DNA of 52,182 nt, from the NCBI GenBank assembly GCA_947306495.1, contig CAMZGT010000008.1, positions 1-52,182 on the forward strand. Direction: 5' to 3'. The notes below the pieces were generated by a model that was not told the origin of the DNA, made no database searches, and worked only from the letters and a program-made list of their open reading frames with translations. The position numbers and the translations under genes are program-made. Numbering within the stretch: the first letter of the stretch is position 1; each line of letters starts with the position of its first letter. Positions 40,197 through 48,712 of this stretch are shown here, piece after piece. The DNA is from an uncultured Acinetobacter sp. Its GTDB lineage: Bacteria > Cyanobacteriota > Vampirovibrionia > Gastranaerophilales > Gastranaerophilaceae.

Positions 40197-41027
40197 TTAA
40201 CCAAGCATTGCAACATTAATTTGGCCGAATTTAGCTGACAAATCATCAATGTGGTGAATTAAATAATAAATTGGTTCTAAATCTTTTTCGTTTAAATCAA
40301 CAATTGCACCCCAATCAGTTCTTGCGTGGTGCGCTGCAATCATTTTTGCAATTTTTTTGAATCCTGCATTCATGCATATTGAAAATCCGTATTGAGAGTG
40401 TGAAATCCATTCTTTGCGAAAGTTTTCATCATAATCAATAAGTCCTGATTCAGTATCAATAGTGTATTCAAATATTTTACCTATATCGTGTAGCAAACAA
40501 GCTGCAATTACATCATCATGATTAACTCTTTGGAAAAATATTTCCATATTTGTTTCCGCGTATTTTAGGCATTCAAGAGTATGAACCATTAATCCGCCGA
40601 TATAATTGTGATGCATCAATTTTGCAGCAGGAGAAACGAGAATTTTTTCTTTGTTAACTTTATATATATCAAGCACAAAATTTTTAAGTTTTTCGTCTTT
40701 AATATTATTGATATATGCTAAGAGTTCTTCAAAAACTTTTTCCCGTTCAGCTTCATCAAGGCCTGTTTTTGCTTCTTTAATAAGTTCCAGAGCTGAGATA
40801 AGGCAATTGTTATATTTTTCATTAAAAGAGCCAGAAACTATTTTAAGTTGATTTCCTGAGCGAAAAAGCTTTGAATCCATTCTGTTAAGAGCTTCTTCCC
40901 AAAGTATACAGTTTAAAAGCTCGCCGTTATTCGGGTCTTTAAGCTGTAATTTTCCCATTTTTGTGCCGGATTTTGTATCTCCTATAGCAAAAGTAACAAC
41001 TTCATAAACAGTATCTGTACTAAACAT
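40197..41027 (-). CDS. OB-fold plus HD-domain protein, YhaM-like 3'-5' exoribonuclease
   Basis: The protein has 276 residues. The first 85 residues (GKLQLKDPNNGELLNCILWEE) form an OB-like nucleic-acid-binding domain as in YhaM/Cbf1. The HD domain has HHNYIGGLMVHTLECLK (His149), LLHDIGKI (His180-Asp181), and AAHHARTDWGA, providing the metal ligands. In Bacillus YhaM degrades RNA and single-stranded DNA from the 3' end. It is about 35 residues shorter than YhaM at the C-terminus. TATAAT and GGAG precede the ATG. It is cytoplasmic and stands alone. Confidence 0.8.
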   Translation of the reverse strand: MFSTDTVYEVVTFAIGDTKSGTKMGKLQLKDPNNGELLNCILWEEALNRMDSKLFRSGNQLKIVSGSFNEKYNNCLISALELIKEAKTGLDEAEREKVFEELLAYINNIKDEKLKNFVLDIYKVNKEKILVSPAAKLMHHNYIGGLMVHTLECLKYAETNMEIFFQRVNHDDVIAACLLHDIGKIFEYTIDTESGLIDYDENFRKEWISHSQYGFSICMNAGFKKIAKMIAAHHARTDWGAIVDLNEKDLEPIYYLIHHIDDLSAKFGQINVAMLG

Positions 41028-41172
41028 ATAATATTCTCCGATTAGATAAAATTATATCACAAAAAAAGACCGGAAACATTTGTTTTTTATGCGGGTTTTA
41101 TTCTGAAGAAGTTCTGTTAATATTGTCCGAAAAGGGAATAAAAAACGTATAAAAAAGTTATATTATTTTACT

Positions 41173-42753
41173 ATGAGTAAAAATTTTGGTGACGAATATC
41201 AGTATAACAGTTGTGTATCAAGAGGAATTTGTTCAATAAATCCGAGAACATCATCTTTGCAAGAAATTGTTATTTTGTATTTGAAGCAAGCTGCGTATTA
41301 TGCTGTAAAGTTGAAAGAATTTGGTAATATAGATTTACATGCAAGGAATTTTATTTTAAATGCAATTTCTATAATGGTATCTAATTCTGAGTTTTCAGAA
41401 ATAGATTTTGAAAACATAACAAAATATTTTCGTCAATTACTTCCGGATATAATAAAAAAATATAAAGAGTTGTGTTCTAAAGTCGGTAGTAAGCCGATAT
41501 TACTGAAGGGGCAAATACGAAATACTAACGGAGATATTATAAAATCCATTCGATTAGGAGAGCGTGAATTCTTAAAAAAATTTCATTCCGTTGATTCGCA
41601 GTTATGGGATTTGTACAAAATTCTTTTTGTTTTAGCAAAAAGTATATGTATTAATGTTCTTGACTTAGAAACGTATGGAGAAAATACTGATAGTGGGTAT
41701 TTCGCTATTCTATCATTATTAGACATGTTAAATTCTCAGGAGCAAGATAAAATAGAGTTAAAAACTTTGTTGAAAGAAACAGCTGCAGTAGATCATTTAC
41801 TCATGAAAACATTGCGTAAAGTTCAAATTATGCGTTACGGGAGGCAGCGTAAGAAGGAAGTCTCATATACAACAACGAAAGGGAAAGCTATTCTGGTTGT
41901 TGGGTCAAATATAAGAGAATTGGAGTTGGTATTAGATTCAGTAAAAGGTCAGAATATTGATGTTTATACCCATGATGAAATGATGTTAGCTCATACATTT
42001 CCAAAATTTTTGGAATATAAAAACTTAAAAGGACAATTCGGTCAAGGTTTAGAAAATTGTCTTTTAGATTTTGCAACGTTTCCCGGACCAATTATTTTAA
42101 CAAGACATTCTTTATATAATGTTGAAAATCTGTATAGGGGGCGTTTGTATACAACAGACATTGCATACTCAAAAGGAGTGATTCCGATAAAAGACGGGGA
42201 TTTTTCCGAGGTAATAAAATCTGCAAAAGATGCAAAAGGTTTTAAAAAAGGTAAAATATGTGTGAGTGAATTAGTAGGATTTGATTATGAATCTGCAAAA
42301 GAAGAGATTACCGCTAAAATTACACAAGGAAAATACAAAAGGGTTGTTCTTATAGGCTTAAACGGTTATACGAAAGAAGACGAAGAGTATTTTTCAAAAA
42401 TGATAAAACTGCTTTCAAAAGATACTTTAATAATTTCTCTTTCTTGTTGCTCTGATGAATCGAATGTATTATGTTATAACGCTTGTTTTGACACAATTGC
42501 GCCATTGGAGTTGGCGGAGCATGTTCTTAGTTCAGCTGATATTCCGCTCAGTATATTTTTCCCTATATGTGACAGACATACAATCTCAAAAATGATATAT
42601 TTAAAAATGCAAGAATGTGTAAAAATTTTTGTGGGTAAATGTACTCCTATAATGCTTAATCCAAGCTTAATGAATACATTGAGAGATGTTTTTGTTATAA
42701 ATGAAATGACGACTGTTAAAAAAGATTTGGTTAAAGTAATTAATGAAAAATAA
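41173..42753 (+). CDS. Divergent hybrid-cluster-protein (Hcp) homologue with lost cluster ligands
   Basis: The protein has 526 residues and aligns by eye with Hcp (hydroxylamine reductase / protein S-nitrosylase) along its length: SSLQEIVILYLKQAAYYAVKLKEFG, VYTHDEMMLAHTFPKF, FPGPIILTRHSLYN, YRGRLYTTDIAYSKGV and IPLSIFFPICDRHTI. In Hcp the hybrid cluster is held by four Cys, Glu, Lys and others. Here the TxNC Cys is Ser (TRHS), the GGC Cys is missing (LIGLN), the Glu/Lys pair (W-[YF]-E-Q-K) is ICDRH, and only two Cys positions (LSCC, ACFD) remain. Of the N-terminal four-Cys set only Cys14 and Cys20 are visible. It probably cannot hold the normal clusters and may have another role. No ferredoxin-type reductase (hcr) is nearby. 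Confidence 0.75.
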   Translation: MSKNFGDEYQYNSCVSRGICSINPRTSSLQEIVILYLKQAAYYAVKLKEFGNIDLHARNFILNAISIMVSNSEFSEIDFENITKYFRQLLPDIIKKYKELCSKVGSKPILLKGQIRNTNGDIIKSIRLGEREFLKKFHSVDSQLWDLYKILFVLAKSICINVLDLETYGENTDSGYFAILSLLDMLNSQEQDKIELKTLLKETAAVDHLLMKTLRKVQIMRYGRQRKKEVSYTTTKGKAILVVGSNIRELELVLDSVKGQNIDVYTHDEMMLAHTFPKFLEYKNLKGQFGQGLENCLLDFATFPGPIILTRHSLYNVENLYRGRLYTTDIAYSKGVIPIKDGDFSEVIKSAKDAKGFKKGKICVSELVGFDYESAKEEITAKITQGKYKRVVLIGLNGYTKEDEEYFSKMIKLLSKDTLIISLSCCSDESNVLCYNACFDTIAPLELAEHVLSSADIPLSIFFPICDRHTISKMIYLKMQECVKIFVGKCTPIMLNPSLMNTLRDVFVINEMTTVKKDLVKVINEK

Positions 42754-42832
42754 GATTGTGCAAACAAGCAAATTGGTGTATATTAAAGTATGATTACAGA
42801 TTGCTCTAAGAGAGAGATTTAGGAGATAAATA

Positions 42833-43654
42833 ATGCTTAATGTTATAAAATCAAGTTTTCATTTAACTAATAAATATATAATTTTGGCAACGCCTCTAAT
42901 ATTGTTTTCTTTGTTATCAAGTTTGTATTTGTTGTTTTCATTAGGCGGAAACAGTTGGGGACTGGTTGTTGCGGCAGTGCTTTCATATTTGATGACCGGA
43001 GCTTTCCTTTCGGGGTGGTTTTATTTGGTCGTCAAGTGTATAAAAGACTCTGAGCAGGATGATGTAAATAAATTATTATCAGAGTTTCCGACTGGGGTTG
43101 GTGAGTATTTTTTACCGATGCTTGGTGTTATAGCTATTTCGTTTGTAGTAGCAATAGCAATGTTTACAGTTTCTTTTATCTTAGGAATGCACTATATCGG
43201 TGATGTTGGAGTTCCTTCAGATGCATTTATGGAAGCTGCAAAATCCGTGGAAGCTTTGAAAGCATTTTTGGCAGGATTAACTACGGAACAAGTATACAGA
43301 TTGCAAAATTGGAATTTACTTCTATTTGGAACAATGATTCTGACGTATTTTATTTTAATGTTTTATTCTCCTGCGTTAATATATAAGACTAAAAACCCTT
43401 TGAAAGCAATTTGGATAGCTTGGAAAGATTTATTTAGCAGAAAATTCTTCAAAAATGCTGGATTTTTTATAATGGTTTTTATTTCATATTTTATTTTATC
43501 GATTTTGTCTGCGATTTTTGGGATGAATGTTATTATGCATTTTGTTTTCACTTTAATCAATTTTTATTTTTTAACTTACATGGTTATACTATTATTTAAT
43601 TATTATTACTCTAATTATATTAAAATCGGTTCAAATATCGATACAAGAGTGTAA
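42833..43654 (+). CDS. Polytopic membrane protein of unknown function
   Basis: The protein has 273 residues and about six hydrophobic segments (near 16-38, 42-66, 92-117, 160-184, 206-228 and 230-258) with short charged loops. The pattern resembles DUF4013/DUF975-like integral proteins, which have no established function. AGGAG lies eight bases before the ATG. A weak TAAAGTAT-N11-GCTCTAAG sequence upstream (42784-42810) has sigma-28-like spacing, but its -10 does not match. It follows the Hcp-like gene by 79 bases. No transport motif is seen. Confidence 0.65.
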   Translation: MLNVIKSSFHLTNKYIILATPLILFSLLSSLYLLFSLGGNSWGLVVAAVLSYLMTGAFLSGWFYLVVKCIKDSEQDDVNKLLSEFPTGVGEYFLPMLGVIAISFVVAIAMFTVSFILGMHYIGDVGVPSDAFMEAAKSVEALKAFLAGLTTEQVYRLQNWNLLLFGTMILTYFILMFYSPALIYKTKNPLKAIWIAWKDLFSRKFFKNAGFFIMVFISYFILSILSAIFGMNVIMHFVFTLINFYFLTYMVILLFNYYYSNYIKIGSNIDTRV

Positions 43655-43778
43655 AAACTTTAAATATATCATCATTCTAAACCCAAATATTAATTAAGGT
43701 TGCGAAGAATCCCATAAAATATTACATATATCCCACTCCGAAGAAAGACCGAATATTTCCTGCACCCGTTTGTTAATT
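43655..43778. other. Gap with no visible feature
   Basis: Between the membrane protein gene and the second sigma-28-like region I see no open frame, hairpin or repeat of note. Confidence 0.4.
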
Positions 43779-43830
43779 TTTGTAACGATTTCTAAATTTG
43801 CCTTAAAGTTTTCCAAAAAGATGCTGTTAA
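43779..43830 (+). promoter_or_regulatory. Second sigma-28-type promoter with the same upstream box
   Basis: TAAAGTTT at 43804-43811, eleven bases, then GCTGTTAA at 43823-43830 (consensus GCCGATAA). TTTGTAACGATTT begins at 43779, exactly 25 bases before the -35, matching the arrangement at 19228. The preceding TGTTAATTTT plus TGTAACGATT again makes a 10-bp tandem repeat. AAGGAG and the ATG at 43868 follow. Confidence 0.7.
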
Positions 43831-43867
43831 TACATGTAAAGATGTCGAAAATAAAGGAGTTTAGGCA

Positions 43868-43981
43868 ATGAGTTTTGAAATCGGTAAAAAGATTAGTATG
43901 GATGGAATTACGCTTAACGACCTGTTAGCTCAGGCTACAAGCGAAAAAGAAAAGCAAAATGGTCAAATGCGAAGAACCTGA
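43868..43981 (+). CDS. Short first frame of a probably frameshifted gene
   Basis: Preceded by a sigma-28-like promoter and AAGGAG, the ATG at 43868 opens 37 codons: MSFEIGKKISMDGITLNDLL, then a Lys/Glu-rich stretch ending KQNGQMRRT and TGA. The 444-residue frame at 43959 overlaps it in the +1 frame and continues the same Glu/Lys-rich composition (EEPEKAAVNRELDRQE). The likeliest reading is one gene of about 474 residues interrupted by a one-base change in an A-rich tract (gcgaaaaagaaaagcaaaa, 43941-43959). A true upstream peptide with coupled translation is the alternative. No family is recognised for these residues. Confidence 0.5.
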   Translation: MSFEIGKKISMDGITLNDLLAQATSEKEKQNGQMRRT

Positions 43982-45293
43982 AAAAGCTGCAGTAAACAGG
44001 GAACTGGATAGGCAAGAAGCTGCAATCGCTCAGGATACGCGCCCGACAAGGCTTGAAAACGGACAAAAAGTTTCTCTACCTTTACATTGGAAAAATAGTA
44101 AGGTTACATCTATTCCTGAAGGTATACAAGAATCAAAAACGGCAGACGAAGTTTTAGAAAAGTTACTGCCGTTAGGCGTAACTTTGACAGACGAGCAGAA
44201 AAATCAATTGAAAGCTGATTTGATAAAATATAACCCAAGCGTGTTTAATGCAGCAGGTCAAGTGTATAAAGATGCGGTGTGGACGAATTTAGACTTTCCG
44301 ACAACAGAAAATATTAGAAAAAAGTACGCAGCAGAAAGACAACAAGCTCAAGAGATTGAAACTCCTGATGAAGCAACTTCGAGACCAAGAAGAACAGCCG
44401 CTCCTGCGCCAAGCCCCGCAGCAACAGAACCTAATCCGGTTCATTTCGGAGCAAAGATTATATACAAAAATACTGACGGCAGCTTTGTTGAAAGAATCGG
44501 CAGCGAAGAAAGCGGTAATTATGTAGATTATACAATTAAAAACGGCAAAGTTATAAGTTCAAAAACAGTTGGTCAAGCAAAAATTTTCGAAGTTGGCGGC
44601 GTAAGATGTTTTCCGACTACCGGTGGAGGTTATCAACTTTCATATTATAACAACGTAACTGAAAGTTACGATATCAACGGAAATTTTTTAGGAACAAAAG
44701 ATAGTATAACCGGTACAATAGTTCCTGAAGGATGTCAAGCAACCGAATGCAAAGATGTTGTAAAAGCCAACGGCAAATTCTACAGAATGGTCAACGGTTC
44801 CCCTCAACAAATACAACCTGCATATGGACCGCATGGTTATAGTATTTACACTTGGAATGCTGACGGTTCACATGTAGAAATAAAAACACGCAACGACAAA
44901 AAAACATCACATGTATATTTATCAGCAACTAACGTTATGACCAAAGAAATATTGTACAAAGACGGAAAGATGACTGATATGCATCTGTTTAAAAATGGTA
45001 AAAAATATATGGGTATTGAATATGATAGTAATGGTCGGCAAAAAGTTGTAAATTATTATGGTACGGATGGCAAAACAGTTGATGTAGCTGTTAATCCACA
45101 AACTAAAACAGTAAAAGTAAATCATATTTATTTTGCTTTAAATATAGTCTTCGTTAAGATTAGTGGAAATGCTGTCCGTCGTAATACTCTTGCTAACTAT
45201 GAAAATAGAAAAAAGATTTTAAGGGAGTTACTACAAGAAAAGTATCCAGGCTATACAATAGATATTAGTAATGCAAAGTGGCATAGTATTTAA
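43959..45293 (+). CDS. Repeat-rich protein of unknown function, main part of a frameshifted gene
   Basis: The protein has 444 residues from the ATG at 43959, which has no ribosome site. The N-terminal 150 residues are charged; a Pro/Ala linker (PRRTAAPAPSPAATEPNP, 143-160) leads to VHFGA at 161-165 and a beta-rich domain of toxin/RHS-like antiparallel composition (YKNTDGSFVERIG, SYDINGNFLGTKD, YTWNADGSHVEIKTRN, YDSNGRQKVVNYYGTDGKT), i.e. repeated D/N-G turns about 20-25 residues apart. No signal peptide is visible. The flagellar-type promoter 129 bases upstream suggests expression with motility, and export through that apparatus is conceivable. Function unknown. Confidence 0.6.
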   Translation: MVKCEEPEKAAVNRELDRQEAAIAQDTRPTRLENGQKVSLPLHWKNSKVTSIPEGIQESKTADEVLEKLLPLGVTLTDEQKNQLKADLIKYNPSVFNAAGQVYKDAVWTNLDFPTTENIRKKYAAERQQAQEIETPDEATSRPRRTAAPAPSPAATEPNPVHFGAKIIYKNTDGSFVERIGSEESGNYVDYTIKNGKVISSKTVGQAKIFEVGGVRCFPTTGGGYQLSYYNNVTESYDINGNFLGTKDSITGTIVPEGCQATECKDVVKANGKFYRMVNGSPQQIQPAYGPHGYSIYTWNADGSHVEIKTRNDKKTSHVYLSATNVMTKEILYKDGKMTDMHLFKNGKKYMGIEYDSNGRQKVVNYYGTDGKTVDVAVNPQTKTVKVNHIYFALNIVFVKISGNAVRRNTLANYENRKKILRELLQEKYPGYTIDISNAKWHSI

Positions 45294-45328
45294 CACAAAA
45301 GCGGGGAATTTCCCCGCTTTTGTGTTAA
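45290..45328. terminator. Long palindromic terminator that includes the stop codon
   Basis: TTAACACAAAAGCGGGGAA and its exact inverse meet around 45309, a 19-bp stem reaching into the TAA of the preceding gene. CTTTTGTGTTAAT follows. It may terminate in both directions. Confidence 0.75.
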
Positions 45329-45337
45329 TATACCAAT

Positions 45338-45550
45338 ATGCAAGAAATAACTATCGGTAAAATATATCGACATTATAAAGGAAACTTATATAAAATTCTT
45401 GGTTTTGCGAAGCATTCAGAAACCTTAGAGGACGTGATTGTTTATCAACCTCTCAAAACTGGCGATACTTGGGTACGCCCTTACAAAATGTGGAACGAAG
45501 TTATTGACGACAAAGGAACTTTGCGTTTTACTCTTTTGGAGGAACAATGA
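45338..45550 (+). CDS. DUF1653-family small protein
   Basis: The protein has 70 residues. YRHYKGNLYKILGFAKHSETLED, VIVYQPLKTGDTWVRPYKMW and DDKGTLRFTLL match the DUF1653 pattern of a compact beta fold found widely in bacteria and phages; its function is not established. It begins just after the palindromic terminator with a TATACC/ATG leader too short for a clear ribosome site. Its TGA overlaps the ATG of the following small gene (ATGA), so they are translationally coupled. Confidence 0.85.
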   Translation: MQEITIGKIYRHYKGNLYKILGFAKHSETLEDVIVYQPLKTGDTWVRPYKMWNEVIDDKGTLRFTLLEEQ

Positions 45551-45717
45551 TAACAAGAGAAGTTCGAGAATGGCTTGAAAAAACTAAAAGAGGACAATAT
45601 TCTTATTCAGATGCGATGAATGAATTAATACATTTTGTATCTTTCCTTACAAAAGAAGAAATGAAAATGCTCAAGTCAAAACTTAAAGAATCCCAAAGAA
45701 CTAATTCTCCTGTATAA
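45547..45717 (+). CDS. Small helical protein coupled to the DUF1653 gene
   Basis: A 56-residue product begins MITREVREWLEKTKRGQYSY and ends RTNSPV, mostly charged helix with an EEMKMLKSKLKE segment. The ATG overlaps the DUF1653 stop (ATGA) and GGAGG (45538-45542) lies four bases upstream, a strong sign that it is expressed. I know no family for it. Coupled small genes often encode interacting proteins. The acidic/basic balance and lack of membrane segments point to the cytoplasm. Confidence 0.6.
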   Translation: MITREVREWLEKTKRGQYSYSDAMNELIHFVSFLTKEEMKMLKSKLKESQRTNSPV

Positions 45718-45872
45718 CTTGTGTTTTCTGTCTTTTTCTGCTAGAATAATCTCAGAAGGTGAACTTTACAAAAATTTACTTAATATTTCTTAATAAATTG
45801 GGGTGTGTGTGTTAAATTTTTGTATTGAGCAGGTTTATATATATCGGAAAAGTTGTGTGTAAGGAGTCGCCT

Positions 45873-48653
45873 ATGAAAATTAACGCTGTCGATGTCAATA
45901 ACAGTGCCCTGCAAAAATTCAGTTACAGGCTGAAAGTCAAAGAATCTGCGGATAGTAGCAAGCTTCAAATGATTTCTTTTAAAGCGGGAAATAAAAATCA
46001 AGCGATTCTATTTGTTGCAGAAACAAAACCATATTTCCAGGCTGGCGGTGTTGCAACAGTTATGGAGGATTTAAGAGGACTAAGAGTTGCTGAAAATGAC
46101 CCTGTTATCACACAAGATTTTAAAAGAACCCACGATTTCTACGCACAAAAAAATAAAGCTATTGTAGATTCTTTCTACAACGGTCAAGTTATTTACGATA
46201 CAAAAACAGGACTCCCAAAAGAAGTTATTGTACCAAAGATTCCAGCAGGTTTACCTGATGAAAGTCCGTTTAAAAAATACGAAGGCAAGTATTTTATGAC
46301 AAACAATCAGGATTTTACCAAGTATAAAGATGCTAAAGAATTTTTTGAAAAAGAAGGAGGTCAAGCACTAAACAAAAATATTTGGATTTTGGAAGATGTA
46401 ACAGGGCCTAAAAAGATGCTTGATTTTGGAGGTTTAGGGGAATCTGAAATAAAGTTGTTCCAAGTTTATAGAGAAGATGGCGGAAAACTTAAGCCGACTC
46501 ACGATTTCAAAATATTTACTGATGTTATGGCTTCTTGGTCTAAGCCGTATGCAGGCGGAGGGTATTCAACCGTACCTGGAGCATTAAGCCAAACTTGGAT
46601 TGGAGATGGTGACGCAAAAGCTGCTAAAGCTTTTGTTGAATTTCTGCCGCGTATAACTGAAGTGATGAGTCAAGACGGACATGTATTTGACCCTGCTACA
46701 ATAATGTTAAACGATTCTCAAGCAGCATATGCAGCAGAATACATGGCGGAAAAATCAGCAACAGGCAATGAATTCTGGCAAGGTAAAAAGCCGACGTTAG
46801 TAGGTCACAATTTGGGGGATGGTTATATTCAAAAAACTTCGTACATGAACATGTTTGTAAATATTGCTGATAAAGAACTCAGAAATTATATATATCACGA
46901 CCCTGAGTACGCTAAAGCTGCGAAAGAAGGTCCTGAATCCGTTAACAGATATTTTGAAGCGTTAATACCAAAAGAAATGAAAGATTTACAAAATGGAGTG
47001 AGCCCTTTTAAAAATGCATTATATTATGCTGAACATGGTTATTTGCCAACAATATCAACGGTTTCAGAACTTTATGCCGAAAAACTGGCTGTTGACCCTG
47101 AATTTGCAGCAGGTACTCAATATTATTTGAAAAGACTTGCAGACAAGGGCAGATTTATTGGTATTCTTAACGCTTTTGAAAACGTTGACATGGATCCTAC
47201 AACCGGTGGTGTCGGCGGTTACTATAAAGAATACACATTCCCGGCAGAAGCAAAAAGTGTAGAAGGTCTGAAAATCAAACCGCTCTTGATGTATGACGCT
47301 GCAATGATTAGGGAAGGCGAAGAGGACGTTAAATACATTCGTGATATAAAACGCCAAAATAAAGCCAATTTGCTCGAAAGATTTGATAAGGACGTTTTAC
47401 AAACTTTAAAAGATTTGAAAAATGTAAAAGGACATGAAACGGATTTTAACACTGTAATTGCGGGTCTTCCAAAGAAAGAAGCGAAAGTTTACGGATATAT
47501 TAGAAAAGATATCATAGAAGAAGCAAAAAAACCTGACAGCAGAGTAAAAATGCTTGCCGGCTGGGGACGCAGCGATGCTCAAAAAGCTTTAGATTCAAGT
47601 TTAAATGGATTTGTTAAGTACATTAAAGAGCATGGGAAAGAGGATCCATTCTCTGTTATGTTTGTTGGTGGACCCACAGCAGATGAAACAAAGAAATGTA
47701 TAGGAATTATTGAAAAATACAAAAATGACCCTGATGTTGCAGGAAGGATAGTGTTTATTGACAGTTTTCTTCCGGCAAAACCTTTTGCTAGTGCAGCAGA
47801 TTTTACAGTATTCCCGTCAAGATTTGCTCCTTGTGAATTAACTGATTTGGAGTCTATGAAGGTATTCGCTTCGCCTATTGTTACAAATTGTCAAGGGCTG
47901 GCTCAAAAGAATTTTGATTCGAATTTTGACGGAGAACTCGAAAAAGCAACAGGATATAAAACAAAGCATGAATATTTCATGTCCCTGGATGAAATTAAGA
48001 AAAATTTAAGTGATACTGAAAAGCAAAAATTAGATAACGCATTAAAATCCTTCAAAAAAGAGATAAATAATCCATATAGATTATCGCATGGCGGAGTCGA
48101 TATGCCTGATGCGGAAATAACTAAGAAAATACTAACAGATGGCGGTTTAAATTATCGATACAACTTTGAAATATTGAGGCCCTTCCGTGACGGAATTATA
48201 GAAAATGAGCTTAAAGACTGTTTCTACAGAGCATTAATTAAGGATAACGGTCAAGAGGTTCAGGACAATATGATTCGCAATCATATAAAAATGAAAACAG
48301 ATTGGGAACGCAACGGCAAGCTTAAAAAAGACGGTCTTTCATCTGCAGATAAGTATAGAAAATATCATTTTCAAGCAGAAGGTAAAGCTGTTAAAAAAGA
48401 AGAAACTCTGTTAGAAAAGCTTCGTGTAAATTGTGCTGAAGCTGTAAAAAGAGCCAAAAAAGAAATGGGCAGAAAAGGCAGTGGTGTTTCTTTAGGCTCA
48501 AAACTTACGGCGTTTTTCCACTCTAAAGGAGGTAAATGGACTCTGGCCGGAACAGGACTTGCTGCTATTCTCGGTTTGGGTACTGCAGTAAAATTAAACG
48601 GATGGTTTAGCTATAAAGACGAAGAAAAAGCTCACGTTTCAGCAATTGTTTAG
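45873..48653 (+). CDS. Glycogen-synthase-like (GT5) protein with altered active site and C-terminal membrane segment
   Basis: I start at ATG 45873 (926 residues) with AAGGAG seven bases upstream; an in-frame TTG at 45825 is not needed. After a 40-residue lead with ISFKAG (34-39), the GT5 fold begins AILFVAETKPYFQAGGVATV. Matching points with E. coli GlgA: HNL of the acceptor loop, GRSDAQKA (Arg300 and Lys305 equivalents) and FPSRFAPCELTDLESM...SPIVTNCQGL. However the KTGG Lys is Gln (QAGG), HDW is NDS, and the EPCGL Glu is Ala (APCEL). It is about twice GlgA's length with large insertions. Residues about 888-908 form a membrane segment before an 18-residue tail. It may bind or extend glucan at a membrane, or be a non-catalytic partner. 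glgC is 32 kb away. Confidence 0.7.
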   Translation: MKINAVDVNNSALQKFSYRLKVKESADSSKLQMISFKAGNKNQAILFVAETKPYFQAGGVATVMEDLRGLRVAENDPVITQDFKRTHDFYAQKNKAIVDSFYNGQVIYDTKTGLPKEVIVPKIPAGLPDESPFKKYEGKYFMTNNQDFTKYKDAKEFFEKEGGQALNKNIWILEDVTGPKKMLDFGGLGESEIKLFQVYREDGGKLKPTHDFKIFTDVMASWSKPYAGGGYSTVPGALSQTWIGDGDAKAAKAFVEFLPRITEVMSQDGHVFDPATIMLNDSQAAYAAEYMAEKSATGNEFWQGKKPTLVGHNLGDGYIQKTSYMNMFVNIADKELRNYIYHDPEYAKAAKEGPESVNRYFEALIPKEMKDLQNGVSPFKNALYYAEHGYLPTISTVSELYAEKLAVDPEFAAGTQYYLKRLADKGRFIGILNAFENVDMDPTTGGVGGYYKEYTFPAEAKSVEGLKIKPLLMYDAAMIREGEEDVKYIRDIKRQNKANLLERFDKDVLQTLKDLKNVKGHETDFNTVIAGLPKKEAKVYGYIRKDIIEEAKKPDSRVKMLAGWGRSDAQKALDSSLNGFVKYIKEHGKEDPFSVMFVGGPTADETKKCIGIIEKYKNDPDVAGRIVFIDSFLPAKPFASAADFTVFPSRFAPCELTDLESMKVFASPIVTNCQGLAQKNFDSNFDGELEKATGYKTKHEYFMSLDEIKKNLSDTEKQKLDNALKSFKKEINNPYRLSHGGVDMPDAEITKKILTDGGLNYRYNFEILRPFRDGIIENELKDCFYRALIKDNGQEVQDNMIRNHIKMKTDWERNGKLKKDGLSSADKYRKYHFQAEGKAVKKEETLLEKLRVNCAEAVKRAKKEMGRKGSGVSLGSKLTAFFHSKGGKWTLAGTGLAAILGLGTAVKLNGWFSYKDEEKAHVSAIV

Positions 48654-48657
48654 GAAT

Positions 48658-48696
48658 AAAAATAAGGGGCGCGGCTCAGCCGCGCCCCTTATTTTT
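48658..48696. terminator. Rho-independent terminator of the GT5-like gene
   Basis: AAAAATAAGGGGCGCGGC pairs with GCCGCGCCCCTTATTTTT around a TCA loop: an 18-bp stem whose end is the T-rich tail. It starts four bases after the stop codon. Confidence 0.9.
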
Positions 48697-48712
48697 ATGT
48701 TAAAATTAGCAT

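Noticed and set aside
42784-42810. Sigma-28-like promoter before the polytopic protein gene
   Set aside because: TAAAGTAT-N11-GCTCTAAG has the spacing, but only a few -10 matches and no upstream box.
45825-45872. Upstream TTG start for the GT5-like protein
   Set aside because: The ATG at 45873 has AAGGAG at good spacing and the extra 16 residues have no family support.
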